44,191 nucleotides of DNA from Dorea sp. 5-2 (GCF_000403455.2 NZ_KE159781.1:160475-204665); one strand, 5' to 3'; shown: positions 32,688-41,556, numbered from the stretch's first letter. The notes: generated by a model from the sequence alone, not told the origin. Numbers and translations: made by a program.

Positions 32688-33998
32688 ATGGAGAAAAAAG
32701 TAAGTGGGAAGGCGTTATTGCCGTTTGGAGTTTTTGTAGGGGTATACCTTATTACGGGTATCGTATTGAATGCAAAAGGTGTTGAGATGGCATTTTATCA
32801 GCTGCCGGCGCCGGTTGCGGCAATGCTTGGAGTGGTCGTTGCATTTGTATTGTTCAAAGGAAGCATCAATGAGAAGATGGAAGTATTTTTGAGAGGGTGC
32901 GGCCATGTAGATGTAATGACCATGTGTTTCATCTATCTGTTTGCAGGGGCATTTACGACAGTATCAAGCGAGATGGGCGGTGTGGATGCCGTGGTGAATC
33001 TGGGAATGTCTGTGATCCCTCCGCAGTTTGTTGCGGCAGGTGTGTTTGTGATCTCAGGATTTATCGGACTTGCGACGGGAACGTCGGTAGGAACGGTGGT
33101 AGCTGTAACGCCGATCGCGATCGGGCTTGCCGAAGCAGGGGGATTGAATGTTTATCTTGTCGTGGCGGCTACGATCTGCGGCGCTATGTTCGGCGATAAC
33201 CTGTCCGTAATCTCAGACACAACGATTGCGGCGACGAGAACACAGGGAGTGGAGATGAGGGATAAGTTCAGGGCGAACTTTGCGATCGCACTCCCGGCGG
33301 CAGTGATCACCATAGTCGTTCTTCTGATATGGGGAAGGCCGGAAGTGGTTCCGGAGGCTGCGGAATATTCATTTAATTTTGTGAAGGTATTGCCGTATTT
33401 ATTTGTATTGGTAGCATCTTTGGTTGGATTGAACGTATTTCTTGTTCTGACAGGCGGGATCGTGTTCTCAGGCGTCATCGGAATCGTGTTTGGTTCTTTC
33501 TCGGTACTGGAATTTGCGAATCATGTCTATACAGGTTTTACAGGAATGTTCGAGATATTCCTCCTGTCCATGCTCATGGGAGGGCTTGCTACTATGGTAC
33601 AAGAAGAAGGCGGTATCGAATGGGTATTGCAGAAGGTCAAGAAGGTTATCAAGAACAAGAATACTGCGGAACTTGGGATCGTTACGATGGCCTCCCTGGC
33701 AGATATTGCGACGGCGAATAACACGGTATCCATCCTTATTACAGGGAATGTAGCGAAGGAGATCAGCGAGGAATATGGAGTGGAGCCGAAGAGGACTGCC
33801 TCGCTTTTGGATCTGTTTTCCTGCGTATTCCAGGGGGTGCTTCCGTACAGTGCGCAGATTTTATTCGCATGCGCGCTGCTTACAGACCTTAACAGTCCGT
33901 TCCAGGTGATCTCACTTTGCTGGTATCAGCTTATTGTAGCAGTAATTGCGGTAATCTCCATATTTACAGCGGGGAAGCTTAGAAAAAGTAAGGCATAG
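32688..33998 (+). CDS. NhaC-type Na+/H+ antiporter family protein
   Basis: A 436-residue protein with about 11-12 membrane segments. The family motifs 'TGTSVGTVVAVTPIAIGLA' and 'GDNLSVISDTTIAAT' are clear. NhaC members exchange Na+ for H+ or for organic substrates. The gene is followed after 34 bp by a UroD/MtaA-type methyltransferase, which suggests the pair handles a methylated compound rather than simple pH balance. That link is inference. The ribosome binding site is weak. Confidence 0.85.
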   Translation: MEKKVSGKALLPFGVFVGVYLITGIVLNAKGVEMAFYQLPAPVAAMLGVVVAFVLFKGSINEKMEVFLRGCGHVDVMTMCFIYLFAGAFTTVSSEMGGVDAVVNLGMSVIPPQFVAAGVFVISGFIGLATGTSVGTVVAVTPIAIGLAEAGGLNVYLVVAATICGAMFGDNLSVISDTTIAATRTQGVEMRDKFRANFAIALPAAVITIVVLLIWGRPEVVPEAAEYSFNFVKVLPYLFVLVASLVGLNVFLVLTGGIVFSGVIGIVFGSFSVLEFANHVYTGFTGMFEIFLLSMLMGGLATMVQEEGGIEWVLQKVKKVIKNKNTAELGIVTMASLADIATANNTVSILITGNVAKEISEEYGVEPKRTASLLDLFSCVFQGVLPYSAQILFACALLTDLNSPFQVISLCWYQLIVAVIAVISIFTAGKLRKSKA

Positions 33999-34032
33999 AG
34001 AAATATAGACAGAGATAGATGGGATAAGATTT

Positions 34033-35121
34033 ATGATTGAAAGATATTTAAATGGGCTGGAAATCAAGAAGGATGAACTGACGGCGATCGAACGAGACAA
34101 GCTGCTGAGTGAAGGAAAAGAAGCAGACAGGATCATGTGCTGCCTGGATACAGGAGAGACACTGGCGCCGATGATCGGATGTACGCTGAATGAATATTAC
34201 CATTCTTCGGAGAAAATGTGTGAGTTGGAAGAGTATATCTACCACAATTTCCATTCTGACGGAGCGGGAGTATCGTGTACGCTCCGCGGCATGGCGGAGG
34301 CTATGGGTGCAAAGGTAAAATATGCGGATTACAATATTGCTCAGCTGGAAGAGCCGGCGCTGCCGCTTAAGGAAGCACACAATGCGAAGCTGGTGGATGT
34401 TGATAAGGACGGAAGGCTGCCGATCATATTAAAGGGCGTGCGGCTTGTGAAGGAAAAACTGGGCGGCAAGGTACCGGTGAGCGCGACGGTTACAGGTCCG
34501 TTTACGATCGCGGCGATGGCAGTCGGGACAGAGCAGCTCCTGATCGGAACCGTGAAAATGCCGGATAAAGTAAGAGCGCTTATGGATATAATCGTAGAGA
34601 ATAATAATCGGTACATTGACCGTCTGCTGGACATCGGCGTAGGGATCGGATTTGCAGATCCGGTTAGTTCCACGTCTCTGATCAGTGTCGAACAGTATAA
34701 GAAGTTCTCGCTGCCTTATTTTCAGAAGAATGTGGATCATATTAAGAAAAACGGCGGAGGCTGCGGGCTACATATCTGCGGGACCAGCCGGAAGCTGTGG
34801 GATTATATTAAGGAGACCGGGATTGGAGCGTTCAGCCTGGATAATGTGGAAGATGTTGAGGAAGCAAAATACATATTGGGCGGTCGTATGTGTATCCAGG
34901 GAAATGTTCCTCCTGTAGAGGTAATGCGTTTTGGGACTCCTTACGATGTCCTGCGTTCTGCTAAGGAATGTATCCGAAAGGGTTATGATTCACCCAAAGG
35001 GTATGTACTTACTTCGGGCTGCCAGATGCCGATCAAAACGCCAAAAGAGAATATGCAGGCGCTTATGGATGCGGCGAGGATCTTCGGAAGATATCCGATT
35101 GATGAAGAATTGCTGCGTTAA
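34033..35121 (+). CDS. uroporphyrinogen decarboxylase family (MtaA/CmuA-like) methyltransferase
   Basis: A 362-residue TIM-barrel protein of the UroD family. True heme-pathway UroD has an Arg-rich N-terminal motif that is absent. Instead the zinc-type residues of corrinoid methyltransferases appear: 'GCGLHICGTSRKLWD' (His, Cys) and 'TSGCQMP' (Cys near the end). Such enzymes move methyl groups between a corrinoid protein and a thiol or tetrahydrofolate. No corrinoid protein or MtaB-like partner is in the window, so it is an orphan or works with one elsewhere. It is probably co-transcribed with the NhaC-like gene. Confidence 0.82.
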   Translation: MIERYLNGLEIKKDELTAIERDKLLSEGKEADRIMCCLDTGETLAPMIGCTLNEYYHSSEKMCELEEYIYHNFHSDGAGVSCTLRGMAEAMGAKVKYADYNIAQLEEPALPLKEAHNAKLVDVDKDGRLPIILKGVRLVKEKLGGKVPVSATVTGPFTIAAMAVGTEQLLIGTVKMPDKVRALMDIIVENNNRYIDRLLDIGVGIGFADPVSSTSLISVEQYKKFSLPYFQKNVDHIKKNGGGCGLHICGTSRKLWDYIKETGIGAFSLDNVEDVEEAKYILGGRMCIQGNVPPVEVMRFGTPYDVLRSAKECIRKGYDSPKGYVLTSGCQMPIKTPKENMQALMDAARIFGRYPIDEELLR

Positions 35122-35198
35122 AATTCACACACATTTCCTTTTGATTTTTCTCTTATTGTGATAGAATAAGAAAAGATCAGTAAAGGAGCTAAGATGAT

Positions 35199-35864
35199 AT
35201 GGGATTTAGAAAAATGAGATTCAGCGATAAGAGAACTGCAAAGAATCTGGTATGCGGGTTAGCCGTACTCACAGTGTGTTCCGCGTCTGTCTTAAGCGGG
35301 TGCGCGGGCGGGGAGGATGCATCCTCACAGGAAAAGGATACCGCACCCCAGGAGCAGACGCAAGAGCTGCAAAAAGATCCTGACGGACAGGCGGATGCAG
35401 GGAACAAGGCGTTGGGTGATTTCACGATGCAGGATATCAATGGAGAGACTTATACACAGGAAATGCTTGGAGATCATGATCTGACCATGATCAATGTATT
35501 TACTACATGGTGCACGCCGTGCGTCAGTGAGATTCCGGATCTGGCGAAGCTTCATGAAGATATGGCGGACAAAGGAGTGCAGGTGGCAGGCATTGTCATG
35601 GATGCGATAGGGCAGTCAGGCGATCCGGATGAAGAAGCGGTAGAGAAGGCAAAGGTTCTGGCAGAGAAGGCAGAAGTCACATATCCGTTCCTGATCCCGG
35701 ATGCCGGATATCTGAACGGAAGTCTTGCAGGGATCAGCGCTGTGCCGACGACCTTCTTCGTGGATAAAGAAGGGAATATTGTCGGAGAGACCTATACGGG
35801 AAGCCGTTCTTATGAAGAGTGGGAGAGTGTTATAGAGAAGGAACTCTCCGGGGTGGTACAATGA
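35199..35864 (+). CDS. thioredoxin-like lipoprotein (TlpA/ResA type)
   Basis: A 221-residue exported lipoprotein. A signal peptide (about residues 14-32) ends in the lipobox 'LSGC', after which an acidic, Gln-rich linker leads to a TlpA/ResA thioredoxin domain. Its active site is 'TTWCTPCVSEIP', with the cis-Pro loop 'AVPTTFFVDKEGN'. It should reduce or shuffle disulfides outside the membrane. It forms an overlapping trio with a CXXC peptide and a ferredoxin membrane protein, which may feed it electrons. Stop and next start overlap as ATGA. Confidence 0.92.
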   Translation: MGFRKMRFSDKRTAKNLVCGLAVLTVCSASVLSGCAGGEDASSQEKDTAPQEQTQELQKDPDGQADAGNKALGDFTMQDINGETYTQEMLGDHDLTMINVFTTWCTPCVSEIPDLAKLHEDMADKGVQVAGIVMDAIGQSGDPDEEAVEKAKVLAEKAEVTYPFLIPDAGYLNGSLAGISAVPTTFFVDKEGNIVGETYTGSRSYEEWESVIEKELSGVVQ

Positions 35865-36010
35865 ACCGGCTCTTGCGCGCTCCGTCAGCAGGGCTCCTCC
35901 TTGCCGTCTTCGCAGCGGCGCTTATGGGAATAGGCATATACCGAGGGGAGATGGCGGTAGTCCTGGAAAAAGCAGTCAATCTATGTATGGAGTGTGTGGG
36001 AATTGGATAG
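35861..36010 (+). CDS. CD1871A-type CXXC membrane peptide
   Basis: A 49-residue peptide with one membrane helix (about residues 10-26, 'GLLLAVFAAALMGIGIY') and a conserved C-terminal 'NLCMECVGIG' motif with two Cys. It matches the CD1871A family of tiny CXXC proteins that sit beside thioredoxin-like and ferredoxin genes in Clostridia. It overlaps the lipoprotein gene by four bases and the next gene by 17. It may pass electrons or form a disulfide relay; this has not been shown. Confidence 0.8.
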   Translation: MNRLLRAPSAGLLLAVFAAALMGIGIYRGEMAVVLEKAVNLCMECVGIG

Positions 36011-36866
36011 AAGGAAGTACGATGGTGATCGGGATCTTAAGGAAGCAGGAGAATGGAAGCGTCATGGCGCACAGGCTTTGTGGGCGCTTCTTACCAATAG
36101 TTACCTTGTCGGGTTTATGCAGGGAAAAATATACCGGGGGAAACTTAAGAATCTGTGTGTGCCGGGGCTTAACTGTTACTCTTGTCCGGGAGCCTTAGGC
36201 TCCTGTCCGATCGGCGCTATGCAGGCAGTGATCGGAAACTGGAACTTCAAATTTTCATTCTATGCGGCGGGATTCCTGATGTTTGTCGGGGCGTTGTTGG
36301 GAAGGTTTGTCTGTGGATGGCTGTGTCCTTTCGGGCTGATCCAGGATCTGCTGCACAAGATCCCATTTCCTAAGAAGGTCGGGACATTTCATGGAGACAG
36401 GCTTCTTAGGAAGCTGAAATATGTGATCCTGGCGGTGTTCGTGATCCTGCTTCCGATGTTCCTGGTGGATATCCTGGGACAAGGCGCGCCGTATTTCTGT
36501 AAGCTGATCTGTCCGGCAGGTACGCTTGAGGGAGGGATTCCGCTTGTGATGTTCCACGAGTCCATGCGAAATGCGCTGGGATGGCTGTATGCATGGAAGA
36601 CGGCGCTGCTGGCAGTTACCGTATTATTATCTATTGTGATCTATCGCCCTTTTTGCAAATACATATGCCCGCTGGGGGCGGTCTACTCGGTGTTCAATCC
36701 GGTCTCTGTGTTCCGGTATCGGGTGGACGAGGCGCGGTGTACCGGTTGCGGGGTCTGCGAGAAGGTCTGCAAGATGCAGGTGGATCCGGCAAAGAATGCG
36801 AACCATCCGGAATGTATCCGCTGCGGTGCATGTAAGAAGTCATGTCCGGTGAAGGCAATAAAGTAA
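35994..36866 (+). CDS. 4Fe-4S membrane ferredoxin (NapH/MauN-like)
   Basis: A 290-residue membrane protein with four to five membrane segments and many Cys. Cys-rich loops 'GLNCYSCPGALGSCPIGA', 'CGWLCPFGL' and 'CKYICPLGA' alternate with helices, and the C-terminus holds two 4Fe-4S ferredoxin sites ('CTGCGVCEKVCK' and 'CIRCGACKKSCP'). It resembles NapH/YccM proteins that carry electrons across the membrane. The start is GTG 35994, overlapping the CXXC gene; TTG 36003 is another possibility. With the thioredoxin-like lipoprotein it makes a plausible extracellular thiol-reducing chain. Confidence 0.88.
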   Translation: MWELDRRKYDGDRDLKEAGEWKRHGAQALWALLTNSYLVGFMQGKIYRGKLKNLCVPGLNCYSCPGALGSCPIGAMQAVIGNWNFKFSFYAAGFLMFVGALLGRFVCGWLCPFGLIQDLLHKIPFPKKVGTFHGDRLLRKLKYVILAVFVILLPMFLVDILGQGAPYFCKLICPAGTLEGGIPLVMFHESMRNALGWLYAWKTALLAVTVLLSIVIYRPFCKYICPLGAVYSVFNPVSVFRYRVDEARCTGCGVCEKVCKMQVDPAKNANHPECIRCGACKKSCPVKAIK

Positions 36867-36892
36867 TGCAGAAAGAAGATAAGAGAAATTGA

Positions 36893-36918
36893 CGGAAGAA
36901 GAATTGACACTTCTTCCG
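36893..36918. promoter_or_regulatory. inverted repeat framing the -35 of the AIM24 gene
   Basis: CGGAAGAAG (36893-36901) pairs perfectly with CTTCTTCCG (36910-36918). The eight bases between contain the TTGACA -35 element. No T-run follows, so an operator is as likely as a weak terminator for the ferredoxin gene. Confidence 0.5.
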
Positions 36919-36932
36919 GAAATGTATATGAT
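36904..36932 (+). promoter_or_regulatory. sigma-A promoter for the AIM24 gene
   Basis: TTGACA (36904-36909), 17-base spacer, TATGAT (36927-36932). AGGAGG (36951-36956) and the ATG at 36966 follow closely, giving a short leader. Confidence 0.75.
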
Positions 36933-36965
36933 AGATACATAAGATTTTCCAGGAGGTACATAATT

Positions 36966-37646
36966 ATGAAATATCAGATTCTAGGAGAAACACTCCCGGT
37001 CGTGGTCTGCCAGCTTGAAGGCGGCGAGAAGATGATCACGGAAGGCGGCGGCATGTCATGGATGTCACCGAATATGCTGATGGAGACTACGACGAACGGA
37101 GGTATCGGGAAGGCATTCGGAAGGATGTTTTCGGGCGAGAAGATGTTCCAGAACGTCTATACGGCTCAGGGCGGCAGCGGAATGATCGCATTCGCATCAA
37201 GCTTCCCGGGTTCCATCAAAGCATACGAGATTGCCCCGGGACAGGAGATGATCTTCCAGAAGAGCGCGTTCTTGGCGGGCGAGGCAGGAGTAGAGCTGTC
37301 TGTATTCTTTAATAAGAAGGTAAGTTCGGGCTTGTTTGGCGGCGAGGGATTTATCATGCAGAAGATCAGCGGTTACGGTACTGTATTCGCGGAATTCGAC
37401 GGGCATGTGGTAGAGTATGAGCTTACGGACGGGCAGCAGATCGTTGTTGACACCGGGCATCTTGCGGCGATGACGGCGGGATGTAAGATGGAGATCAAGA
37501 GCGTGCCGGGTGTGAAGAACATGTTGTTTGGAGGCGAAGGATTCTTCAATACTGTGATCAGCGGACCGGGCAAGGTGTGGCTGCAGACGATGCCGATCAG
37601 TAATGTGGCAGGGATACTAAGGCCCTATATGCCGTCAGGTTCCTAA
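36966..37646 (+). CDS. AIM24/TIGR00266 family protein
   Basis: A 226-residue soluble, Gly-rich beta protein of the AIM24 (TIGR00266) family: 'EGGGMSWMSPNMLMET', 'FQKSAFLAGEAGVEL', 'GLFGGEGFIMQKISG' and 'VKNMLFGGEGFF' are characteristic repeats of its beta-prism-like fold. The role is unknown; related proteins are linked to membrane or stress biology. It has its own promoter with an inverted repeat and a strong ribosome binding site, so it is probably well expressed. A bidirectional terminator follows. Confidence 0.92.
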   Translation: MKYQILGETLPVVVCQLEGGEKMITEGGGMSWMSPNMLMETTTNGGIGKAFGRMFSGEKMFQNVYTAQGGSGMIAFASSFPGSIKAYEIAPGQEMIFQKSAFLAGEAGVELSVFFNKKVSSGLFGGEGFIMQKISGYGTVFAEFDGHVVEYELTDGQQIVVDTGHLAAMTAGCKMEIKSVPGVKNMLFGGEGFFNTVISGPGKVWLQTMPISNVAGILRPYMPSGS

Positions 37647-37670
37647 GAGGATATTCCCGCGAAGCGGCGA

Positions 37671-37710
37671 GCCAGGTATTCATACTTGTATGGATACCTG
37701 GCTTTTATGG
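37671..37710. terminator. bidirectional terminator between AIM24 and AraC genes
   Basis: GCCAGGTAT (37671-37679) pairs with ATACCTGGC (37694-37702); TTTTATGG follows and a weaker T-rich stretch comes after. It lies between convergent genes. Confidence 0.75.
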
Positions 37711-37719
37711 TTTTTATGA

Positions 37720-38622
37720 TCAGGAGCGGAATGATCGTTCTCCCATGTGTTCCCTGCGGTATCTGCTAGGCGAACAGCCCATATAACGCTTGAAGATCTG
37801 TCCGTAATAGGCGGATGTGGAGAAGCCCGTCATGCCCGCGATCTTCGTAATGCTCTCGCCTTCCCGAAGGAGCGGCAGGCTGTTCTGGATCCTGAGGAAG
37901 AGGATATATTCGAAGATCGTCATCTTCATATATTTCTTAAAGAAACGGCAGCATTCACTCTTGCAGATGTTCACATGCTCCGCGATCTCATCTAATGTCA
38001 GTTCTCTGGCGTAGTGTTCCTGGACAAATGACAAAATATCCTTGAGCCGTGTCAGATGCTTCTGAGGCTGTTGTTCGCTGACGGGAAGGGAGCTGTAATG
38101 CAGGTAGAGCTTCTGCCAGATCTCTGTCAGGAGCAGGTGTACCTGGAGTTCATAGTCTGCCGGAGGCGTCTGTATCATCTGATAGATCTGCCGGATCTGA
38201 CGGATGATGTCCCGGTGCCAGTTGGTTTCTTGCCCGAGCCGGAGAGAATGCCAGGTTTCATTCGAGATGATAAAATCTACGTACTTCGTTTGCAGGAGGC
38301 TGTTCTCATATCCGTAGATGAACCTTGGATGAAAGGTGACAGACAGGTAGTTGCAGTCTGCTCCATCCTTCATATAACCGGAATGAAGGGAATTGCTGTT
38401 GCAGAACAATCCGTCCCCTTCTTTCAGCAGGTATTTCTTATCGTTCACAGAATATTCGATCTGCCCGGACATGACCCAGGTAAGCTCGATCTCCGGATGC
38501 CAGTGCCAGGGAAAGGAATTCTGTTCGTAGGACTGTATCTTTTCAAGGCTGATATGGACGGGAAATTCATAATTCCCATGATTCTTGATCTCTTTCTGGT
38601 CTTTTTCCGTGTGTAATTGCAT
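37720..38622 (-). CDS. AraC family regulator, probably of galactose genes
   Basis: A 300-residue regulator. The N-terminal cupin-type sensor ('WHWHPEIELTWVMSG', 'YLLKEGDGLFCNSNSLH') would bind a sugar; the C-terminal 100 residues hold two AraC helix-turn-helix motifs ('LTLDEIAEHVNICKSECCRFF', 'ITKIAGMTGFSTSAYYGQIF' in part). ATG 38622 is chosen because of a GGAGAT site; a longer frame to 38688 crosses the promoter region. It is divergent from galK-galT, so it is the likely regulator of that operon. Two direct repeats 21 bp apart (38642-38673) sit just in front. Confidence 0.88.
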   Translation of the reverse strand: MQLHTEKDQKEIKNHGNYEFPVHISLEKIQSYEQNSFPWHWHPEIELTWVMSGQIEYSVNDKKYLLKEGDGLFCNSNSLHSGYMKDGADCNYLSVTFHPRFIYGYENSLLQTKYVDFIISNETWHSLRLGQETNWHRDIIRQIRQIYQMIQTPPADYELQVHLLLTEIWQKLYLHYSSLPVSEQQPQKHLTRLKDILSFVQEHYARELTLDEIAEHVNICKSECCRFFKKYMKMTIFEYILFLRIQNSLPLLREGESITKIAGMTGFSTSAYYGQIFKRYMGCSPSRYRREHMGERSFRS

Positions 38623-38641
38623 AGTGAATCTCCATTTCCTC

Positions 38642-38673
38642 AATATTCTTATACTATTATCAAATATTCTTAT
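38642..38673. promoter_or_regulatory. paired direct repeats, candidate AraC-type operator
   Basis: AATATTCTTAT occurs at 38642-38652 and 38663-38673, exactly 21 bp apart, which is two DNA turns and typical of AraC-family half-sites. A third partial copy in reverse orientation (ATAAGAAT) lies at 38747-38754 near the galK start. Confidence 0.55.
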
Positions 38674-38767
38674 TGTATCAGGCGTCACATCTCATTATAA
38701 TCATAAATTAGATAATGAAAATATGCAAGGGAATATATAAAGGAATATAAGAATGGAGGACACAAAG

Positions 38768-39931
38768 ATGAAGGAGAAATTAATTCAGCAGTTTCAGGAA
38801 CTGTACAAAGGGGAAGGGGAGATCCGGTCTTATTTTGCGCCGGGGCGTGTGAATCTGATCGGCGAGCACACAGATTATAACGGAGGCCATGTATTTCCAT
38901 GTGCGCTGACGCTTGGAACCTACGGGATCGTAAGAAGCAGAGAGGATAGAAAGATTCGGTTCTGTTCAGCGAATTTTGAGAATCTTGGGGTTATCGAGAC
39001 GAGCCTGGATGAGCTGGTTCCGGATCCGAAGGCGAACTGGACCAATTACCCGAAGGGTGTGATGTGGGCGTTCGAGAAGAGAGGATACAAGCTTACGCAC
39101 GGCATGGATATTCTGATCTATGGAAATATCCCGAACGGTTCGGGGCTTTCTTCATCCGCTTCTTTAGAGGTTCTGACAGGTGTGATCTTAAAAGATATAT
39201 TTGGTTTTGATGTGTCTATGGTGGATATCGCGCTGATCGGTCAGGATTCTGAGAATAATTTCAACGGATGCAACTGCGGTATCATGGATCAGTTCGCCAG
39301 CGCCATGGGCAAGAAGGATCATGCGATCTTTCTGGATACCAATACCCTGCATTATGAATATGCGCCGGTGGTATTAGAGGACGCGAAGATTGTGATCACC
39401 AACAGTAAGGTAAAGCATAGCCTGGTGGATTCTGCCTATAATGACAGAAGGAATGAGTGCGAGACCGCGCTTAAAGAGCTGCAGGCGGTGACGAAGATCC
39501 AGGCATTGGGAGAACTGACGGAAGAAGAGTATGAGGCGCATAAGGACGCCATCAAGGATGAGGTAAGGCAGAAGCGCGCGAAGCATGCCGTATACGAGAA
39601 CCAGCGCACGATCCGCGCGGTAGAAGCGCTGAAGGCACAGGATGTCACATTGTTTGGCAGGTTGATGAATGCGTCCCATGAGTCTCTGAGATATGATTAT
39701 GAGGTTTCCTGTGAGGAGATCGATATTCTGGTGGATCTTGCCCAGGCTATGCCGGGAGTACTCGGTTCCCGCATCACGGGCGGCGGTTTCGGCGGCTGTA
39801 CGGTCAGCATCGTTAAGAATGATACGGTGGATACATTTATCCGTGAGATTGGAAAGACCTATCAGGAGAAGGTCGGACATGAAGCGGAGTTCTATGTAGT
39901 TGACATCGGCGACGGAGCGGGTGTTCTGTAG
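38768..39931 (+). CDS. galK: galactokinase
   Basis: A 387-residue GHMP kinase that phosphorylates galactose to galactose-1-phosphate. The family signatures are present: 'GRVNLIGEHTDYNGG' (galactose binding), 'PNGSGLSSSASLEV' (ATP loop) and 'GGGFGGCTVSIV' (motif 3). ATG 38768 is chosen over 38753 because GGAGGA lies just before it. galT follows after 49 bp, giving the first two steps of the Leloir pathway; galE is not in the window. Confidence 0.97.
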   Translation: MKEKLIQQFQELYKGEGEIRSYFAPGRVNLIGEHTDYNGGHVFPCALTLGTYGIVRSREDRKIRFCSANFENLGVIETSLDELVPDPKANWTNYPKGVMWAFEKRGYKLTHGMDILIYGNIPNGSGLSSSASLEVLTGVILKDIFGFDVSMVDIALIGQDSENNFNGCNCGIMDQFASAMGKKDHAIFLDTNTLHYEYAPVVLEDAKIVITNSKVKHSLVDSAYNDRRNECETALKELQAVTKIQALGELTEEEYEAHKDAIKDEVRQKRAKHAVYENQRTIRAVEALKAQDVTLFGRLMNASHESLRYDYEVSCEEIDILVDLAQAMPGVLGSRITGGGFGGCTVSIVKNDTVDTFIREIGKTYQEKVGHEAEFYVVDIGDGAGVL

Positions 39932-39980
39932 ATCAGGCGCAGACGGGAATTACATAAACAGAAGTGGAGGAAAAGAGAAG

Positions 39981-41477
39981 ATGTTAAGTGAGAATATCAG
40001 AAAATTGGTAGAATACGGCATTCAGACGGGGCTTGTTCCGGAGACGGAGCGTATCTATACAACGAACCTCCTGTTGGAGATGTTCCGGGAAGACGACTAT
40101 GAGGATGTTGAAGTTAAAACGGATGCAGATACGATAGAATTGGAGCCTGTGCTGAAGGAGCTGCTGGATGAAGCAGTAAAGCGCGGTATCATTGAGGACA
40201 GTATAGGCTACAGAGACTTATTTGACACGAAACTGATGAATTGTCTGGTTCCAAGGCCGGCGCAGGTACAGGAGACATTTGCGAAGAAGTATGAGATCTC
40301 GCCCAGGGAAGCGACAGAATATTATTACAAGTTGAGCCAAGACAGCGACTATATCCGCCGCTATCGTGTGAAGAAGGATATGAAGTGGAAGGTAGATTCC
40401 CCGTACGGAGAGATCGATATTACGATCAATCTGTCCAAGCCGGAGAAGGATCCCAAGGCGATTGCGGCGGCAAGGAACGCCAAGGCGAGCAGCTATCCGA
40501 AGTGCCTGCTCTGTATGGAGAATGAAGGCTATGCCGGACGCCTGAATCATCCGGCGAGAGAGAATCACAGGATCATCCCCATCACCATCAATGACAGCAA
40601 ATGGGGATTCCAGTACTCTCCGTATGTCTATTACAATGAGCACTGTATCGTATTTAACGGGCAGCATGTACCGATGAAGATTGAGAAGGCGGCATTTATC
40701 AAGCTGTTTGATTTCATCAAGCTGTTTCCGCATTATTTCCTGGGATCCAATGCGGATCTTCCGATCGTGGGCGGCTCGATCTTAAGCCACGATCATTTCC
40801 AGGGCGGTAACTACACCTTCGCCATGGCGAAGGCGCCGATCGAGAAGACGGTAAGCATCCCGGGATACGAGGATGTGGAAGCCGGGATCGTGAAATGGCC
40901 GCTGTCTGTCCTTCGGATCAGAAGCAAGGATGAGAAGCGCCTGATCGAGCTTGCAGACCATGTGCTTGGCGCGTGGAGAGGCTACACGGACGAGGATGCG
41001 TTCATCTATGCAGAGACAGACGGTGAACCGCACAATACGATCACACCGATCGCAAGAAAGGTAGAGGATACATACGAGTTGGATCTGACTCTGAGGAATA
41101 ATATTACGACAGAGGAGCATCCGCTGGGGGTTTATCATCCGCACGCACAGTATCATAACATCAAGAAGGAGAACATCGGGCTGATCGAGGTTATGGGGCT
41201 TGCAGTCCTGCCGTCCAGATTGAAGGAAGAGATGGAGATCCTGGCAGATTACCTTGTGGAAGGCAAGGATGTTAAGACCAATGAGAAGATAGAGAAGCAC
41301 GCCCGGTGGGTAGAAGGATTCCTGCCGAAGTATGACAGCATTACCCGGGAAAATGTGATGGATGTGCTGAAGGAAGAGATTGGGATCACGTTCACTCATG
41401 TACTGGAGGATGCCGGTGTGTATAAGTGTACAGAAGAAGGCAGAAAGGCATTCCTGAAGTTTATCAGTACACTGTAA
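39981..41477 (+). CDS. galT: UDP-glucose--hexose-1-phosphate uridylyltransferase (class II GalT)
   Basis: A 498-residue class II GalT of the Firmicutes type, clearly longer than the E. coli enzyme. It swaps UMP between UDP-glucose and galactose-1-phosphate. 'NHPARENHRIIPI', 'YNEHCIVFNGQHVPM', 'GGSILSHDHFQGG' (active-site His region) and 'HPLGVYHPHAQYHNIKKENIG' in part are family marks. ATG 39981 has GGAGGAAAAG upstream; an earlier frame start at 39900 overlaps galK and has no site. A strong terminator follows. Confidence 0.96.
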   Translation: MLSENIRKLVEYGIQTGLVPETERIYTTNLLLEMFREDDYEDVEVKTDADTIELEPVLKELLDEAVKRGIIEDSIGYRDLFDTKLMNCLVPRPAQVQETFAKKYEISPREATEYYYKLSQDSDYIRRYRVKKDMKWKVDSPYGEIDITINLSKPEKDPKAIAAARNAKASSYPKCLLCMENEGYAGRLNHPARENHRIIPITINDSKWGFQYSPYVYYNEHCIVFNGQHVPMKIEKAAFIKLFDFIKLFPHYFLGSNADLPIVGGSILSHDHFQGGNYTFAMAKAPIEKTVSIPGYEDVEAGIVKWPLSVLRIRSKDEKRLIELADHVLGAWRGYTDEDAFIYAETDGEPHNTITPIARKVEDTYELDLTLRNNITTEEHPLGVYHPHAQYHNIKKENIGLIEVMGLAVLPSRLKEEMEILADYLVEGKDVKTNEKIEKHARWVEGFLPKYDSITRENVMDVLKEEIGITFTHVLEDAGVYKCTEEGRKAFLKFISTL

Positions 41478-41500
41478 AAAACTTAGCGCGGTATTTGTGC

Positions 41501-41542
41501 CGAATCCGGTCAGCGCAGTCTGTTGCGCTGACCGGATTCGGT
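41501..41542. terminator. terminator after galT
   Basis: Eighteen perfect base pairs: 41501-41518 with 41525-41542, six-base loop. A modest T-rich stretch (TCTTTTCATTT) follows. The stem is symmetrical and probably also stops the convergent phosphodiesterase transcript. Confidence 0.85.
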
Positions 41543-41556
41543 ACTGATCTTTTCAT

